Shown here: one piece after another, positions 44,304 through 51,600 of the stretch
Layout of the letters: each line of letters begins with the position of its first letter
Numbering within the stretch: position 1 is the stretch's first letter
DNA from: Brevundimonas sp. NIBR11
Lineage (GTDB): Bacteria > Pseudomonadota > Alphaproteobacteria > Caulobacterales > Caulobacteraceae
Direction of reading: 5' to 3'
Length of the DNA: 64,000 bases
Assembly: GCF_027912535.1 (NCBI RefSeq)
Contig: NZ_CP115465.1
Coordinates: 1,344,001-1,408,000, forward strand
The notes under the pieces: generated by a model
The model's input: the letters and a program-made list of their open reading frames with translations, nothing else
Told to the model about the DNA's origin: nothing
The model's database searches: none
Made by a program: the position numbers and the translations under genes

Positions 44304-44331
44304 TTGAACCGGGCGAGGGGATCGCTAAATC
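44304..44331 (+). promoter_or_regulatory. wrbA promoter, Caulobacter housekeeping sigma type
   Basis: A -35-like TTGAACC (44304-44310), 13 bases, then GCTAAATC (44324-44331), an exact match to the GCTANAWC -10 consensus described for the Caulobacter vegetative sigma factor. It lies 39 bases before the wrbA ATG. Transcription would start near 44337, inside the palindrome at 44337-44351. Confidence 0.6.
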
Positions 44332-44336
44332 TGTCA

Positions 44337-44351
44337 CTGCAATAGTTGCAG
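44337..44351. promoter_or_regulatory. operator-like palindrome at the wrbA transcription start
   Basis: CTGCAA-TAG-TTGCAG, a perfect 6+6 inverted repeat directly downstream of the -10 element. This is the usual place for a repressor site. A quinone- or redox-sensing repressor would fit a WrbA gene, but the regulator is not in this window. Confidence 0.5.
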
Positions 44352-44369
44352 AAAGAATAGGAACGACCG

Positions 44370-44972
44370 ATGACCAAGGTGCTGGTTCTCTATCATTCGA
44401 CCTATGGCCACATCGAGCAGATGGCGGAAGCCGTCGCTGAAGGGGCTGCGTCCGTCGACGGCGTGTCGGTCGACATCCGCCGCGTGCAGGAGACGGTGCC
44501 GGAAGAACTGGCGATCCAGTCCCACTACAAGCTGGACCAGAAGGCGCCCATCGCCGACGTCAACGAACTGGAAAACTACGACGCCATCATCGTCGGGGCC
44601 GGGACCCGGTTCGGCACGGCGGCGGGCCAGATGCGGAACTTCTGGGACCAGACCGGCGGCGTGTGGTTCCAGGGCAAGCTGGTCGGTAAGGTAGGCGGGG
44701 CCTTCACCTCGTCGGCGACCCAGCACGGCGGCAATGAGACGACCCTGATCGGGCTGATTCAGACCCTGCTGCACCACGGGATGGTGGTCGCCGGCCTGCC
44801 CTATGCCTTCCAGGGCCAGATGACGCTCGAGGAGATCTCGGGCGGCTCGCCCTATGGCGCGACGACCATCACGGGCGGCGACGGCTCGCGTCAGCCGAGC
44901 GCCAACGAACTGGCCGGCGCCCGTCACCAGGGCGAATACATCGCCGGACTGGCCAAGAAGCTGAAGGCCTGA
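44370..44972 (+). CDS. wrbA: NAD(P)H:quinone oxidoreductase, type IV (WrbA)
   Basis: 200-residue flavodoxin-like tetrameric enzyme that reduces quinones by two electrons and so limits redox cycling. The FMN-binding loop is [47 protein letters not shown] and [15 protein letters not shown] are family signatures. AGAATAGGAACG precedes the ATG at 44370. A promoter and palindrome lie immediately upstream. The dioxygenase gene starts 5 bases after the stop, so the two are one unit. Confidence 0.95.
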   Translation: MTKVLVLYHSTYGHIEQMAEAVAEGAASVDGVSVDIRRVQETVPEELAIQSHYKLDQKAPIADVNELENYDAIIVGAGTRFGTAAGQMRNFWDQTGGVWFQGKLVGKVGGAFTSSATQHGGNETTLIGLIQTLLHHGMVVAGLPYAFQGQMTLEEISGGSPYGATTITGGDGSRQPSANELAGARHQGEYIAGLAKKLKA

Positions 44973-44977
44973 TCGTC

Positions 44978-45733
44978 ATGCGTCAGCCCGCCGTCTTCTT
45001 CGGCCACGGATCGCCGATGAACGCTCTGGGCGGTCCCTATGCGGAGGGCTGGCGCGCGGTCGGCGAGGCCATCGGCAAACCGAAAGGCGTCGTGATGGTC
45101 TCGGCCCATTGGGAGACGCGCGGGCTGGGCGTGACGGCGCAGCCGCACCCCGAGACCATCCACGACTTCGGAAACTTCGGCCCGGAGCTGCATGCGATGC
45201 AGTATCCGGCGCCAGGGTCGCCCGAGCTGGCGCGGCGCGTGGCCAAGCTGGTCGCGGCCCAGCCGGTCGAGATGTGGGGACTGGATCACGGGACCTGGTC
45301 GGTGCTGGTTCATGTCTGGCCCGACGCCGATGTGCCGGTCGTGCAGCTGTCGCTTAATCGCGAGCTGACGGCACGTCAGCACTATGAGCTGGCGAAGCGG
45401 CTGAGGCCCCTGCGCGACGAAAGCTATGTCATCGCTGGCAGCGGCGACTTCGTCCACAACCTGCGGACCTGGAAGCGGGACGGCGGCGACGCCTATCCGT
45501 GGGCGACCAGTTTCAACGAGGCGGTGAAGTCGGCGTTCGAGCGCGGCGATCACGACGCCCTGATCGACTGGGTCGATCTGGCCGAGGACGCCCAACTGAG
45601 CGTGCCGACGGACGAGCACTATCTGCCGCTGCTCTATGTGGCGGCGCAGGCGGAAGAAGGCGAGCCGGTCGCCTTCTTCAACGACGTGATCGAGGGTGGT
45701 TCGATCTCGATGACGGGCGTGCGGATCGGCTGA
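44978..45733 (+). CDS. DODA-type (4,5-DOPA) extradiol dioxygenase, YgiD family
   Basis: 251-residue non-haem-metal protein of the class III extradiol ring-cleavage family. Motifs with metal-binding histidines are FFGHGSPMNAL, VSAHWETRGLG, LDHGTWSVLVHVWPDADVPVVQLSLNR (as DHGTWS) and GSGDFVHNLR. E. coli YgiD is reported to cleave L-DOPA. The native substrate here is unknown. Co-transcription with wrbA suggests a shared role in handling quinones and catechols, which is inference. A non-coding repeat block follows. Confidence 0.88.
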   Translation: MRQPAVFFGHGSPMNALGGPYAEGWRAVGEAIGKPKGVVMVSAHWETRGLGVTAQPHPETIHDFGNFGPELHAMQYPAPGSPELARRVAKLVAAQPVEMWGLDHGTWSVLVHVWPDADVPVVQLSLNRELTARQHYELAKRLRPLRDESYVIAGSGDFVHNLRTWKRDGGDAYPWATSFNEAVKSAFERGDHDALIDWVDLAEDAQLSVPTDEHYLPLLYVAAQAEEGEPVAFFNDVIEGGSISMTGVRIG

Positions 45734-45741
45734 TCCATTAT

Positions 45742-45890
45742 CCGTGCATTCCAGCGAAGGCTGGGATCCCGATCACGAATTCAGGCGGCCGGGATAGCAC
45801 GCCGGTCTCTTGGCCCTGACGACGGAGTCTTCCATCTGGACCCCAGCATTGGCTGCTCCGCGCCGCCCTTCGGGTCGCTGGGGTGCACGG
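45742..45890. repeat. BIME-like inverted pair of REP units
   Basis: The left unit begins CCGTGCATTCCAGCGA (45742-45757) and folds on itself as CCAGC-GAAG-GCTGG (45751-45764). The right unit ends TCGCTGGGGTGCACGG (45875-45890), the reverse complement of the left start with 14 of 16 bases identical. Within it, CCCCAGC (45841-45847) pairs with GCTGGGG (45877-45883). This is the layout of bacterial interspersed mosaic elements. No RAYT transposase is in the window. Confidence 0.7.
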
Positions 45891-45918
45891 AGAGGAGGAG
45901 AGGAGATGCCGGCGTTTG

Positions 45919-45979
45919 GTCCGTTTCGTCATGACGAAATTCAGGGTGACGAAACGTGACGAAACGGACGAACCGTTTC
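45919..45979. repeat. 12-bp inverted repeat with internal TGACGAAA direct repeats
   Basis: GTCCGTTTCGTC (45919-45930) is perfectly complementary to GACGAAACGGAC (45958-45969). TGACGAAA recurs three times (near 45932, 45948 and 45957). A second hairpin GAAACGG (45961-45967) with CCGTTTC (45973-45979) uses the same right-hand arm, so the two stems exclude each other. Confidence 0.65.
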
Positions 45980-46169
45980 CTCAGAACGCGATAAATCAAA
46001 GACTTATCAGACAATCCTGAAAACAGCGTTCAGGCCGATTGGACGAAACAATCCCTTGCGGATGCGGTTTTCAAAGACCCAGCTTGGCAGATGGTCGCCA
46101 CCCTTCTGTTTCGCAAGAGCCAGGCAGGAAAATAATCTCACGATCCGTCGCGAGCATGCGGTCCAGCCG

Positions 46170-46445
46170 CTATTGTCCGCTGACGTCCTTGCCGCAGTTG
46201 CTGCAGGTCTTGCCGGGGAAGGACGTGTAGCCGGTCATTTCCCGCGTCCCGATGGTCATCTTCTGACGTACGATCTGGTGCCCACAGTGGACACAACGAA
46301 ACCAGAATCCGCCCGCCCCGACGGCGATGATGCTGACGAGCATGAGCGGATACCAAAACCCGCCCAACACGAATGGGCCGATCAGGCCCATGGCTACAAG
46401 CCAGATGCACCCGAGCGCCAGAAAGACGTAGTAGTTTTCCCGCAC
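46170..46445 (-). CDS. small membrane protein with zinc-ribbon-like cysteines
   Basis: 91 residues. Two hydrophobic helices (about 6-26 and 29-47) are followed by a short soluble tail with two CxxC pairs, CVHCGH and CSNCGKD, spaced about 28 apart, as in zinc ribbons. No family is recognised. The GTG start at 46445 lies 3 bases after the stop of the acyl-ligase gene, so it is the last gene of that minus-strand unit. Such proteins may be membrane-bound scaffolds or stress factors, but nothing here decides the role. Confidence 0.7.
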   Translation of the reverse strand: MRENYYVFLALGCIWLVAMGLIGPFVLGGFWYPLMLVSIIAVGAGGFWFRCVHCGHQIVRQKMTIGTREMTGYTSFPGKTCSNCGKDVSGQ

Positions 46446-46448
46446 AGA

Positions 46449-48005
46449 TCAGGCCGCCTCGGCCATCTCCACCAGTTGCTGGATCGCGACATAGTCGGTC
46501 TTGCCGGTGCCCAGGACAGGCAGCATGGGCACCTTCACGATCTTCTTCGGGACCGCCAGTTCGGGGGCGCCGTGTTCGCGCGCCCATTCGGCGATGCGGG
46601 CGACGTCGGCGTCCTTGCGCTCGGTGACCAGAACCAGCTTCTCGCCCTTCCGGCTATCGGCGATGGAGATGACCGCGTGGCGGTTGTCGGGCCAGACGGC
46701 CTGGACCAGGCCCTCGACGGCGCTGAGGGACACCATCTCGCCGCCGATCTTGGCGAACCGCTTCACCCGGCCGAGGATGGCGATGTAACCCTCCGGGTCG
46801 ATGTCGACGATGTCGCCGGTGTCGTGCCAGCCGCCGTCCAGCGGATCGATCTTGGTCGGGTCTTCCGGCGACATATAGCCGGCCATGACGTTGGGGCCGC
46901 GCAGGAACAGGCGTTTGCCCTCGGTGATGCCCTCGACCGCCTCCAGGCGCGCCTCCATGCCGGGCAGAATCTGGCCGACGGTGCCGGGCCGGTTGCGGTC
47001 GGGGTGGTTCACCGCGACCACCGGGGCGGCCTCGGTCGCGCCATAGCCTTCGAGCAGCTTCACGCCGCCGAACTTGGTATTGAACAGGTGGTGGGTCTCG
47101 TCGCGGACCTTTTCGGCGCCGCCGACCACGAATTGGAGCGTGCGGAAGTCGTCAGGCGAGGCCACGCGCGCCCACTGGTTCAGGAAGGTGTCGGTGGCGA
47201 ACAGGATCGACGCCTTCACCTCGGCCAGCAGGGAGACGATCTGTTTGCCGTGCAGGGGCGAGGGATACTGGAAGGCCTTCATGCCCTGCAGCAAGGGCAG
47301 GATGACGCCGCCGGTCAGGCCGAAGCAGTGGAAGGTCGGCAGGGGGTTGAACATCACCCAGTCGGGGTCGAGGTCGATGTGGGTCGCGACCTGTCGCGCA
47401 TTGGCCACGAGGTTCCTTTGGCTCAGCAGCACGCCCTTGGGCGCGCCGAAGCTGCCGGAGGTGAAGAGGACCACGCCCGGGTCCGACGGCGCGGTCTTTG
47501 TCCGGAAGCGACTGGGCATCAGGCCGGCCATCAGGCCGAACAGCTTGTCCTGAAGCCCGATCGTGGCGCGGACGTCGTCCAGCCAGACGACCTCGGCAGA
47601 CTGGCCCAGGGCCTCGATCAGGTCTTCGAGTTTCGCCTGTTCCACGAAGCGTCTGGCGCAGAGAATCTTCTTCAGGCCCGAGGCCTGGATCGCCGCCTTC
47701 AGGTTCCGCTCGCCGGAGGTGAAGTTCAGCATGACCGGAACGCGGTTGAAGGCGTGCAGGCCGAAGAAGGTGACGACTACGCCCATGGAGGAGGGCAGTA
47801 GGATGCCGACCCGCTCCTTCGGCTCGGTCATCGCGGCGATCTTGCGGCCCAGGACGAAGGCGGCGCGGATCAGGCCGGTGTAGGTGAGGGGCTTGCGGTC
47901 CTGGTCCTCCAGGATCTCCTTGTCGCCGTACCGGGCGCGCGCCGCGATCAGGGCGTCGAACAGGGACTCTTCGCCTGCCGATGGGTCGAGGCCGGGCCTA
48001 AGCAA
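46449..48005 (-). CDS. AMP-dependent acyl-CoA/acyl-ACP synthetase (Aas C-terminal-like)
   Basis: 518-residue adenylate-forming ligase that activates fatty acids. The AMP motif is VVLFTSGSFGAPKGVLLS, followed by LEGYGATEAAPVVAVN, DGGWHDTGDIVDID and the hinge GRVKRFAKIGGEMVSL. The last reads like the acyl-ACP synthetase half of Aas (IxGRxKRFAKxxGEMVSL), so phospholipid acyl recycling is plausible. The N-terminal acyltransferase half of Aas is absent. The start is probably the TTG at 48005 because GGAGGAG stands seven bases upstream. An ATG frame to 48059 adds an Arg-rich leader. The zinc-ribbon gene follows. Confidence 0.86.
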   Translation of the reverse strand: MLRPGLDPSAGEESLFDALIAARARYGDKEILEDQDRKPLTYTGLIRAAFVLGRKIAAMTEPKERVGILLPSSMGVVVTFFGLHAFNRVPVMLNFTSGERNLKAAIQASGLKKILCARRFVEQAKLEDLIEALGQSAEVVWLDDVRATIGLQDKLFGLMAGLMPSRFRTKTAPSDPGVVLFTSGSFGAPKGVLLSQRNLVANARQVATHIDLDPDWVMFNPLPTFHCFGLTGGVILPLLQGMKAFQYPSPLHGKQIVSLLAEVKASILFATDTFLNQWARVASPDDFRTLQFVVGGAEKVRDETHHLFNTKFGGVKLLEGYGATEAAPVVAVNHPDRNRPGTVGQILPGMEARLEAVEGITEGKRLFLRGPNVMAGYMSPEDPTKIDPLDGGWHDTGDIVDIDPEGYIAILGRVKRFAKIGGEMVSLSAVEGLVQAVWPDNRHAVISIADSRKGEKLVLVTERKDADVARIAEWAREHGAPELAVPKKIVKVPMLPVLGTGKTDYVAIQQLVEMAEAA

Positions 48006-48174
48006 TACGCGTCTCCTCCGGAGGGCTTCGCGTCGCCCCCTCGCTGTCAGGGAGCGCAACCTAGTTAAGCGCCGGAGCGATGAAAAGATGCGTTACGGGG
48101 CGTGAGGCCTTGGGGGGGGCGAATGGTGTCGAGCGACAGGGTCGCTTGGTCGCCAAGCCGAACTATCAGCGACT

Positions 48175-48200
48175 TCCGCTTCCGACCCATTGCGGACCTT
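48175..48200. repeat. dispersed inverted-repeat element, copy d
   Basis: TCCGC (48175-48179), core TTCCGACCCATT, GCGGA, continuing CCTT. The core is identical to copies a and h. It opens the second accessory island, between the acyl-ligase gene and a small membrane protein gene. Confidence 0.75.
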
Positions 48201-48206
48201 GGAGCG

Positions 48207-48524
48207 TTACCCCTCGACGATGGGGATCGGCTTCCGCTTGCTGTAGAGCCATAGCCCAAGGACCGCTAACCCGCCGAACATGACGGCCTGAATGGCGAGG
48301 ATGACCGGCACCATTATCAGCGGCAGGATAGAGACGAGAATGGCGCCGTTTCCTCCTACTGGCTCACCATTTAGGGTGGGCGGAACCCCTGCGGCCAGCG
48401 AGATCACGGTGACGAGAGCGAATAGCGGCAGAAAGATCACCCCAGCCCCAAGGAAATAGCCCGTCGCTACCAGTTTGAACGCTCGGCCCGGCTTTAGCTG
48501 CCCGCCCGTTGTTCTCAGTTCCAC
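48207..48524 (-). CDS. hypothetical small membrane protein
   Basis: 105 residues with two long hydrophobic stretches (about 18-46 and 60-92) joined by a Pro/Gly-rich loop (GVPPTLNGEPVGGNG) and a basic C-terminal tail (YSKRKPIP). No family is recognised. The start GTG at 48524 is supported by AGGGGGAAACC immediately upstream. It is bracketed by element copies d (48175) and e (48568). It is divergent from the small lipoprotein gene. Confidence 0.65.
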   Translation of the reverse strand: MELRTTGGQLKPGRAFKLVATGYFLGAGVIFLPLFALVTVISLAAGVPPTLNGEPVGGNGAILVSILPLIMVPVILAIQAVMFGGLAVLGLWLYSKRKPIPIVEG

Positions 48525-48567
48525 GGTTTCCCCCTATCGATCCACGATGAAAAGTTAGCCTAGGGTA

Positions 48568-48594
48568 AATCCGCTTTCCACCCGTTGCGGAAGT
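48568..48594. repeat. dispersed inverted-repeat element, copy e
   Basis: ATCCGC, core TTTCCACCCGTT, GCGGAAGTC. TCCGC pairs with GCGGA. It lies in the divergent gap between the small membrane protein and the small lipoprotein. Confidence 0.7.
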
Positions 48595-48618
48595 CGACTG
48601 GTGGTTCATCATCATCGC

Positions 48619-48885
48619 ATGACAACCAAGCTCCTTCTCGCTCTGTCGCTCGTGTCCGGTCTGAGCGGCTGCGTCACGGGCACGGCTCTGGAACGCTGCC
48701 AAGCAGCTGCTGCAAAACATGGCTACAGGCTCGGCCCGTCCGATCGAAGCGAGATCGTGATCGACGCCGAGGCATTGACCGAGGTTTGGTTGCAGACAGC
48801 GCGGCGAGAGGCTGCACAATGCACTGTCCGGGAAAACCGCCTCGTTTTCCTGCAGGTCGGCGACCGCGTGCTTGTCCGCCGATAA
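48619..48885 (+). CDS. hypothetical small lipoprotein
   Basis: 88 residues: MTTKLLLALSLVSGLSGCVTG is a short lipoprotein signal with lipobox LSGC. The mature part is about 70 residues with two cysteines (ERCQAAA and AAQCTVREN) that may pair. No family is recognised. ATG 48619 is preferred over GTG 48601 (VHHHRMTT) because the signal begins there. The ribosome site is weak. It is bracketed by element copies e and f. Confidence 0.6.
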   Translation: MTTKLLLALSLVSGLSGCVTGTALERCQAAAAKHGYRLGPSDRSEIVIDAEALTEVWLQTARREAAQCTVRENRLVFLQVGDRVLVRR

Positions 48886-49314
48886 GGAACGCCCGTTAGC
48901 CACCATTGGCGGTCCTTCGGCAGGTCTTCTCCCCGGCTCGGCATCGATGTCCACTCCCGACCCGTTGCACACATTCGCGGTCTGATTCATCCGCTTATCC
49001 ATTCGCCGACGCTCGCGCCTGCAGTCCCAGAAGGTCCAGAGCGGCTCAACGTCAGCGTGGCGACCTTCTCCGACTGAATGCCGGTTTCCCGGATAACTAC
49101 GGAGATGAGAGGGCAGCGCGGCGTCCCTTCCGAGGACCGGGGTTTCCAGGCGTTTTCGAGAAAAGATCTAGCCCGACAACCGCGTCCACCTCTCGCTCAA
49201 CAGACGACGGTGTCTCGCAAGCTTCACTTTTTGAAGCCATCCGACGGTGCCTAATCCCGAGATTGCGATCAGCGCGACGATCTGCAAAACAAGGATTTCT
49301 ATAGGGGGATCAAC
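48886..49314. other. gene-poor stretch before the IPTL-CTERM gene
   Basis: About 430 bases. It contains element copy f (48947-48980). The only sizeable open frame (48906-49304) is Arg/Ser-rich without a ribosome site, signal or family and looks non-coding. AGGGGGATCAAC at 49303-49314 is a good ribosome site for the ATG at 49315. Confidence 0.6.
48947..48977. repeat. dispersed inverted-repeat element, copy f
   Basis: ATGTCC, core ACTCCCGACCCGTT, GCACACATTC. It is more diverged: ATGT pairs with ACAT and the inner arm is decayed. Same orientation as the others. Confidence 0.65.
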
Positions 49315-49397
49315 ATGAAAGCCGTTATCGTCGCCGCCGCCATGGCGGGTCGCTCAAATCTGCACGCCCTGCGCGCTCAGTCAGTGCACTGCATATT
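49315..49397 (+). other. displaced signal-peptide start of the IPTL-CTERM gene
   Basis: ATG at 49315 with an excellent ribosome site encodes MKAVIVAAAM, then runs out of frame to a TGA at 49399-49401. Removing the 56 bases 49342-49397 (from the ATG of AAAM to just before the ATG at 49398) would join MKAVIVAAAM to TGVAAVWGLALPAAAQ and give a perfect Sec signal. This suggests a small insertion that breaks the signal peptide. Translational coupling through ATGA (49398-49401) is an alternative. Confidence 0.45.
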
Positions 49398-50672
49398 ATG
49401 ACCGGCGTCGCAGCTGTTTGGGGTCTAGCACTGCCGGCAGCCGCGCAAACGCTGCCGACAGCAAACACAACTACGCCGACCAGCATCGGCACAACCTCGG
49501 CGGTTCTCGGGGGGAGCGTCCCCAGCGACGGCGGTGCAACCGTTACAGCGAGGGGCGTGGTTTATTCTGCGTCCACCTCGACACCGATCATCGGGGGAAG
49601 CGGCGTCACAAATGCGCCGAACGGGTCCGGCACAGGCAGCTTTTCCGCCACGGCCGGCGGGCTGACGGCTAATACGCAATACACCGTCCGGGCCTACGCC
49701 ACCAACAGTGTGGGGACCAGCTATGGGGCTGGGCTCACCTTCCGGACAACGCCCCCTCCGCTGAACACCAGCACCGCTCAAACGAACGTCGCATGCAACG
49801 GCGGATCGAATGGCGTGGCCGCCATATCCGCCTCAGGCGGAACCACTCCGTACAGCTATCTGTGGTCCACTGGCGCGACGACCAGCATAATCACCGGCAG
49901 GATGGCCGGCACTTACTCGGTCACTGTGACGGACTCGACGCCAGGCACCGCACTAACCGCAACTCGAAGCATCACAATAGTCCAGCCCAGCGCGCTGGTG
50001 GCTAACGCGTCGAGCACCGATACAACGGGCGCATCCACCAACGACGGAACCGCAACTGTAACTGCGTCCGGCGGCGCCGGAGGCTATTCCTACAGCTGGA
50101 ATTCGGGTCAGAGCACACGATCAATCTCTGGCCTTGCACCAGGTTCGTACACAGTGACCGTGACCGACGCCAACTCATGCGAGCGTGACGCCACCACGAC
50201 CGTGTCAGCGTCTGCCCCCGCGGACATTACGCCGCCGACGGTGAGTTCGACCACGCCCAGTTCGTCAGGCCCCTCAGCCAACACGACAGAGACCTTTACG
50301 GTCTTGTTCAGCGAGACTGTCTCCGGTGTCGATATCTCAGATTTCGTGCTGACCAGCACGGGCACCGCTGGCGGAACAATCGCATCAGTCACCGGATCCG
50401 GCTCAACCTATAGCGTCGTCGTCAACAGCATCACGGGCGACGGCACTCTAAGGCTCGACCTCAAATCGAGCGGCACAGGCATTCAGGACAGTGCATCTAA
50501 CCCGATTGCGGGCGGATACACGAGCGGCTCGTCGCGGACTGTTGGCCAGCCCGCCCCGCCAGTCACCCCAGCCCCTGTTCCGACGCTGTCCGAGTGGGCA
50601 ATGATCCTCCTTGGAATGGTTCTGGCCGGCGGAGCGGCACTCTACATCCAGCGTCGGCGCTTCACGGCGTGA
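49398..50672 (+). CDS. IPTL-CTERM surface protein with SprB-like repeats
   Basis: 424 residues as read from ATG 49398, probably missing its true N terminus. Order: end of a signal peptide (VWGLALPAAAQ), an FN3-like domain (about 20-115, ending TYGAGLTFRTTPP-like), two SprB-type repeats (about 128-180 and 205-262, with SGGTTPYSYLWSTGAT and SGGAGGYSYSWNSGQS), an Ig-like domain (about 275-370, TFTVLFSETVSGVD), and a C-terminal IPTL-CTERM anchor (VPTLSEWAMILLGMVLAGG then RRRF). The anchor implies exosortase or rhombosortase-type processing and export to the surface. GC is lower and codons are freer than in neighbours, suggesting transfer. Element copies f and g flank it. Confidence 0.78.
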   Translation: MTGVAAVWGLALPAAAQTLPTANTTTPTSIGTTSAVLGGSVPSDGGATVTARGVVYSASTSTPIIGGSGVTNAPNGSGTGSFSATAGGLTANTQYTVRAYATNSVGTSYGAGLTFRTTPPPLNTSTAQTNVACNGGSNGVAAISASGGTTPYSYLWSTGATTSIITGRMAGTYSVTVTDSTPGTALTATRSITIVQPSALVANASSTDTTGASTNDGTATVTASGGAGGYSYSWNSGQSTRSISGLAPGSYTVTVTDANSCERDATTTVSASAPADITPPTVSSTTPSSSGPSANTTETFTVLFSETVSGVDISDFVLTSTGTAGGTIASVTGSGSTYSVVVNSITGDGTLRLDLKSSGTGIQDSASNPIAGGYTSGSSRTVGQPAPPVTPAPVPTLSEWAMILLGMVLAGGAALYIQRRRFTA

Positions 50673-50723
50673 CGATCCACGCCTGACTTGAACGGCTCCG
50701 CTGGCGACGGCGGGGCCGTTTCC

Positions 50724-50752
50724 ATGTCTGCTTCCCACCCCTGACTGACGTT
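50724..50752. repeat. dispersed inverted-repeat element, copy g
   Basis: ATGTCTGC, core TTCCCACCC, then CTGACTGACGTTG. It runs directly into copy h, so two copies are head-to-tail between the surface protein and the next minus-strand gene. Confidence 0.65.
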
Positions 50753-50756
50753 GACG

Positions 50757-50811
50757 ACGTCCGATTTCGGCGCCGAGATCGGCTTCGGCTTCCGACCCAT
50801 TGCGGGCATTG
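50757..50811. repeat. dispersed inverted-repeat element, copy h (long form)
   Basis: The left half ACGTCCGATTTCGGC starts near 50757 and corresponds to the left half of copy a (ACGTCCGCTATCGGC). The right half is CGGCTTCCGACCCATTGC, then GGGCATTG to 50811. This shared two-part layout shows that the full element is about 55-60 bases. Confidence 0.7.
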
Positions 50812-50819
50812 AAAAAGGA

Positions 50820-51413
50820 TTAGGCGCCCCTCGGCTTTCGGCTCATTCGCCCGATCAATATGCCTCCGACGAGCGCACAGCACGCAATCAATCCGCCAAA
50901 GATCAGAGGCCTTCGATCTGAAGGAGGCGTGTCCATCCCCAGCATCGTAAGTTCTCCCGGGGTGAGTTGCCTGATAACGCGGCTCTTTAGGGCATCGTCT
51001 TCGATTTCGTTCGGGCCGAGCATTCCTCGGACCACGAGCCGACCATTCGCATTACGGGCGTAGAACAATCCGACCTTGTGGAAGTCTGGAAATACTGCGC
51101 GGTCGCATTGCACTTCGAGACCATCGAGGTCGTAGATGATAACCCCTATACCGGCGTTGCCCTTGAATGAGGTCCGAGGCAGAACCCTTACTTCAAGACC
51201 TCGGGCACTCTCGACAAGTCCCACAACCCTCCCCACGAAAATCGTATCGGCCTCCTCCCAATAGCGGTTTTGATTGGTTTGCCGAAGGCGTTCGTAGGCG
51301 TGCGCTTCGCTCTCTCCGGCGTTTCGTGGAACGGCATAGCTGCACGCTTCTGCCGTGCTTGACGCAAGCCAGCACAAGAACAGAAGTCCGAAGATTGGGA
51401 GCGCGCGAAGCAT
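50820..51413 (-). CDS. hypothetical exported protein with C-terminal membrane anchor
   Basis: 197 residues. N-terminal signal [25 protein letters not shown], and a C-terminal hydrophobic helix [19 protein letters not shown] followed by basic RMSRKPRG, giving a type I topology with most of the protein in the periplasm. The central part has [34 protein letters not shown] (as [10 protein letters not shown]), which resembles the start of small OB-like domains in secreted proteins but gives no firm family. GGAGG stands nine bases before ATG 51413. Element copies h and i flank it. Confidence 0.68.
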   Translation of the reverse strand: MLRALPIFGLLFLCWLASSTAEACSYAVPRNAGESEAHAYERLRQTNQNRYWEEADTIFVGRVVGLVESARGLEVRVLPRTSFKGNAGIGVIIYDLDGLEVQCDRAVFPDFHKVGLFYARNANGRLVVRGMLGPNEIEDDALKSRVIRQLTPGELTMLGMDTPPSDRRPLIFGGLIACCALVGGILIGRMSRKPRGA

Positions 51414-51447
51414 TTGGTCATCCTCCGTCACACGCGACGCTATGGTC

Positions 51448-51475
51448 AACGTCCGCATTCCACCCTCAGCAGAAG
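51448..51475. repeat. dispersed inverted-repeat element, copy i
   Basis: AACGTCCGC, core ATTCCACCC, TCAGCAGAAGTCG, followed by a TAGTCCGTTTTCGGCG tail like the second half of the long form. It closes the second island upstream of lipA. Confidence 0.65.
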
Positions 51476-51600
51476 TCGAAATAGTCCGTTTTCGGCGCTG
51501 TCACGTTGCCTATCCGCAACCCGTCACACCCCGTGACTTGCCTTCCGGGGACGGAACGACGACATACCGGCTTCAAGTCCCTGGAGCCCGGCCCGCCTCG

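Larger units (their letters stand above)
45734..46169. other. 436-base non-coding block with REP/BIME and hairpins
   Basis: Gene-free region between the convergent dioxygenase and zinc-ribbon genes. It holds an inverted pair of REP-like units (45742-45890), a purine stretch (GGAGAGGAGGAGAGGAG, near 45890-45905), a long 12-bp-armed hairpin with TGACGAAA repeats (45919-45979), and an AT-richer stretch around 45985-46135 without an obvious gene. Short open frames on the minus strand here end in the peptide GIPAFAGM, a familiar mistranslation of REP DNA. Confidence 0.75.

Noticed and set aside
45738..46014. Two small minus-strand open frames
   Set aside because: They translate the REP units (peptide ends GIPAFAGM) and have no ribosome site. 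Treated as repeat-derived.
48906..49304. 132-codon open frame in the second island
   Set aside because: Arg/Ser/Pro-rich, no signal, family or ribosome site, and it runs over an element copy.
38135..51600. Integron cassette array
   Set aside because: The repeats lack attC core sites, genes are in both orientations and no integrase is present. A cassette-like behaviour is still possible by another mechanism.
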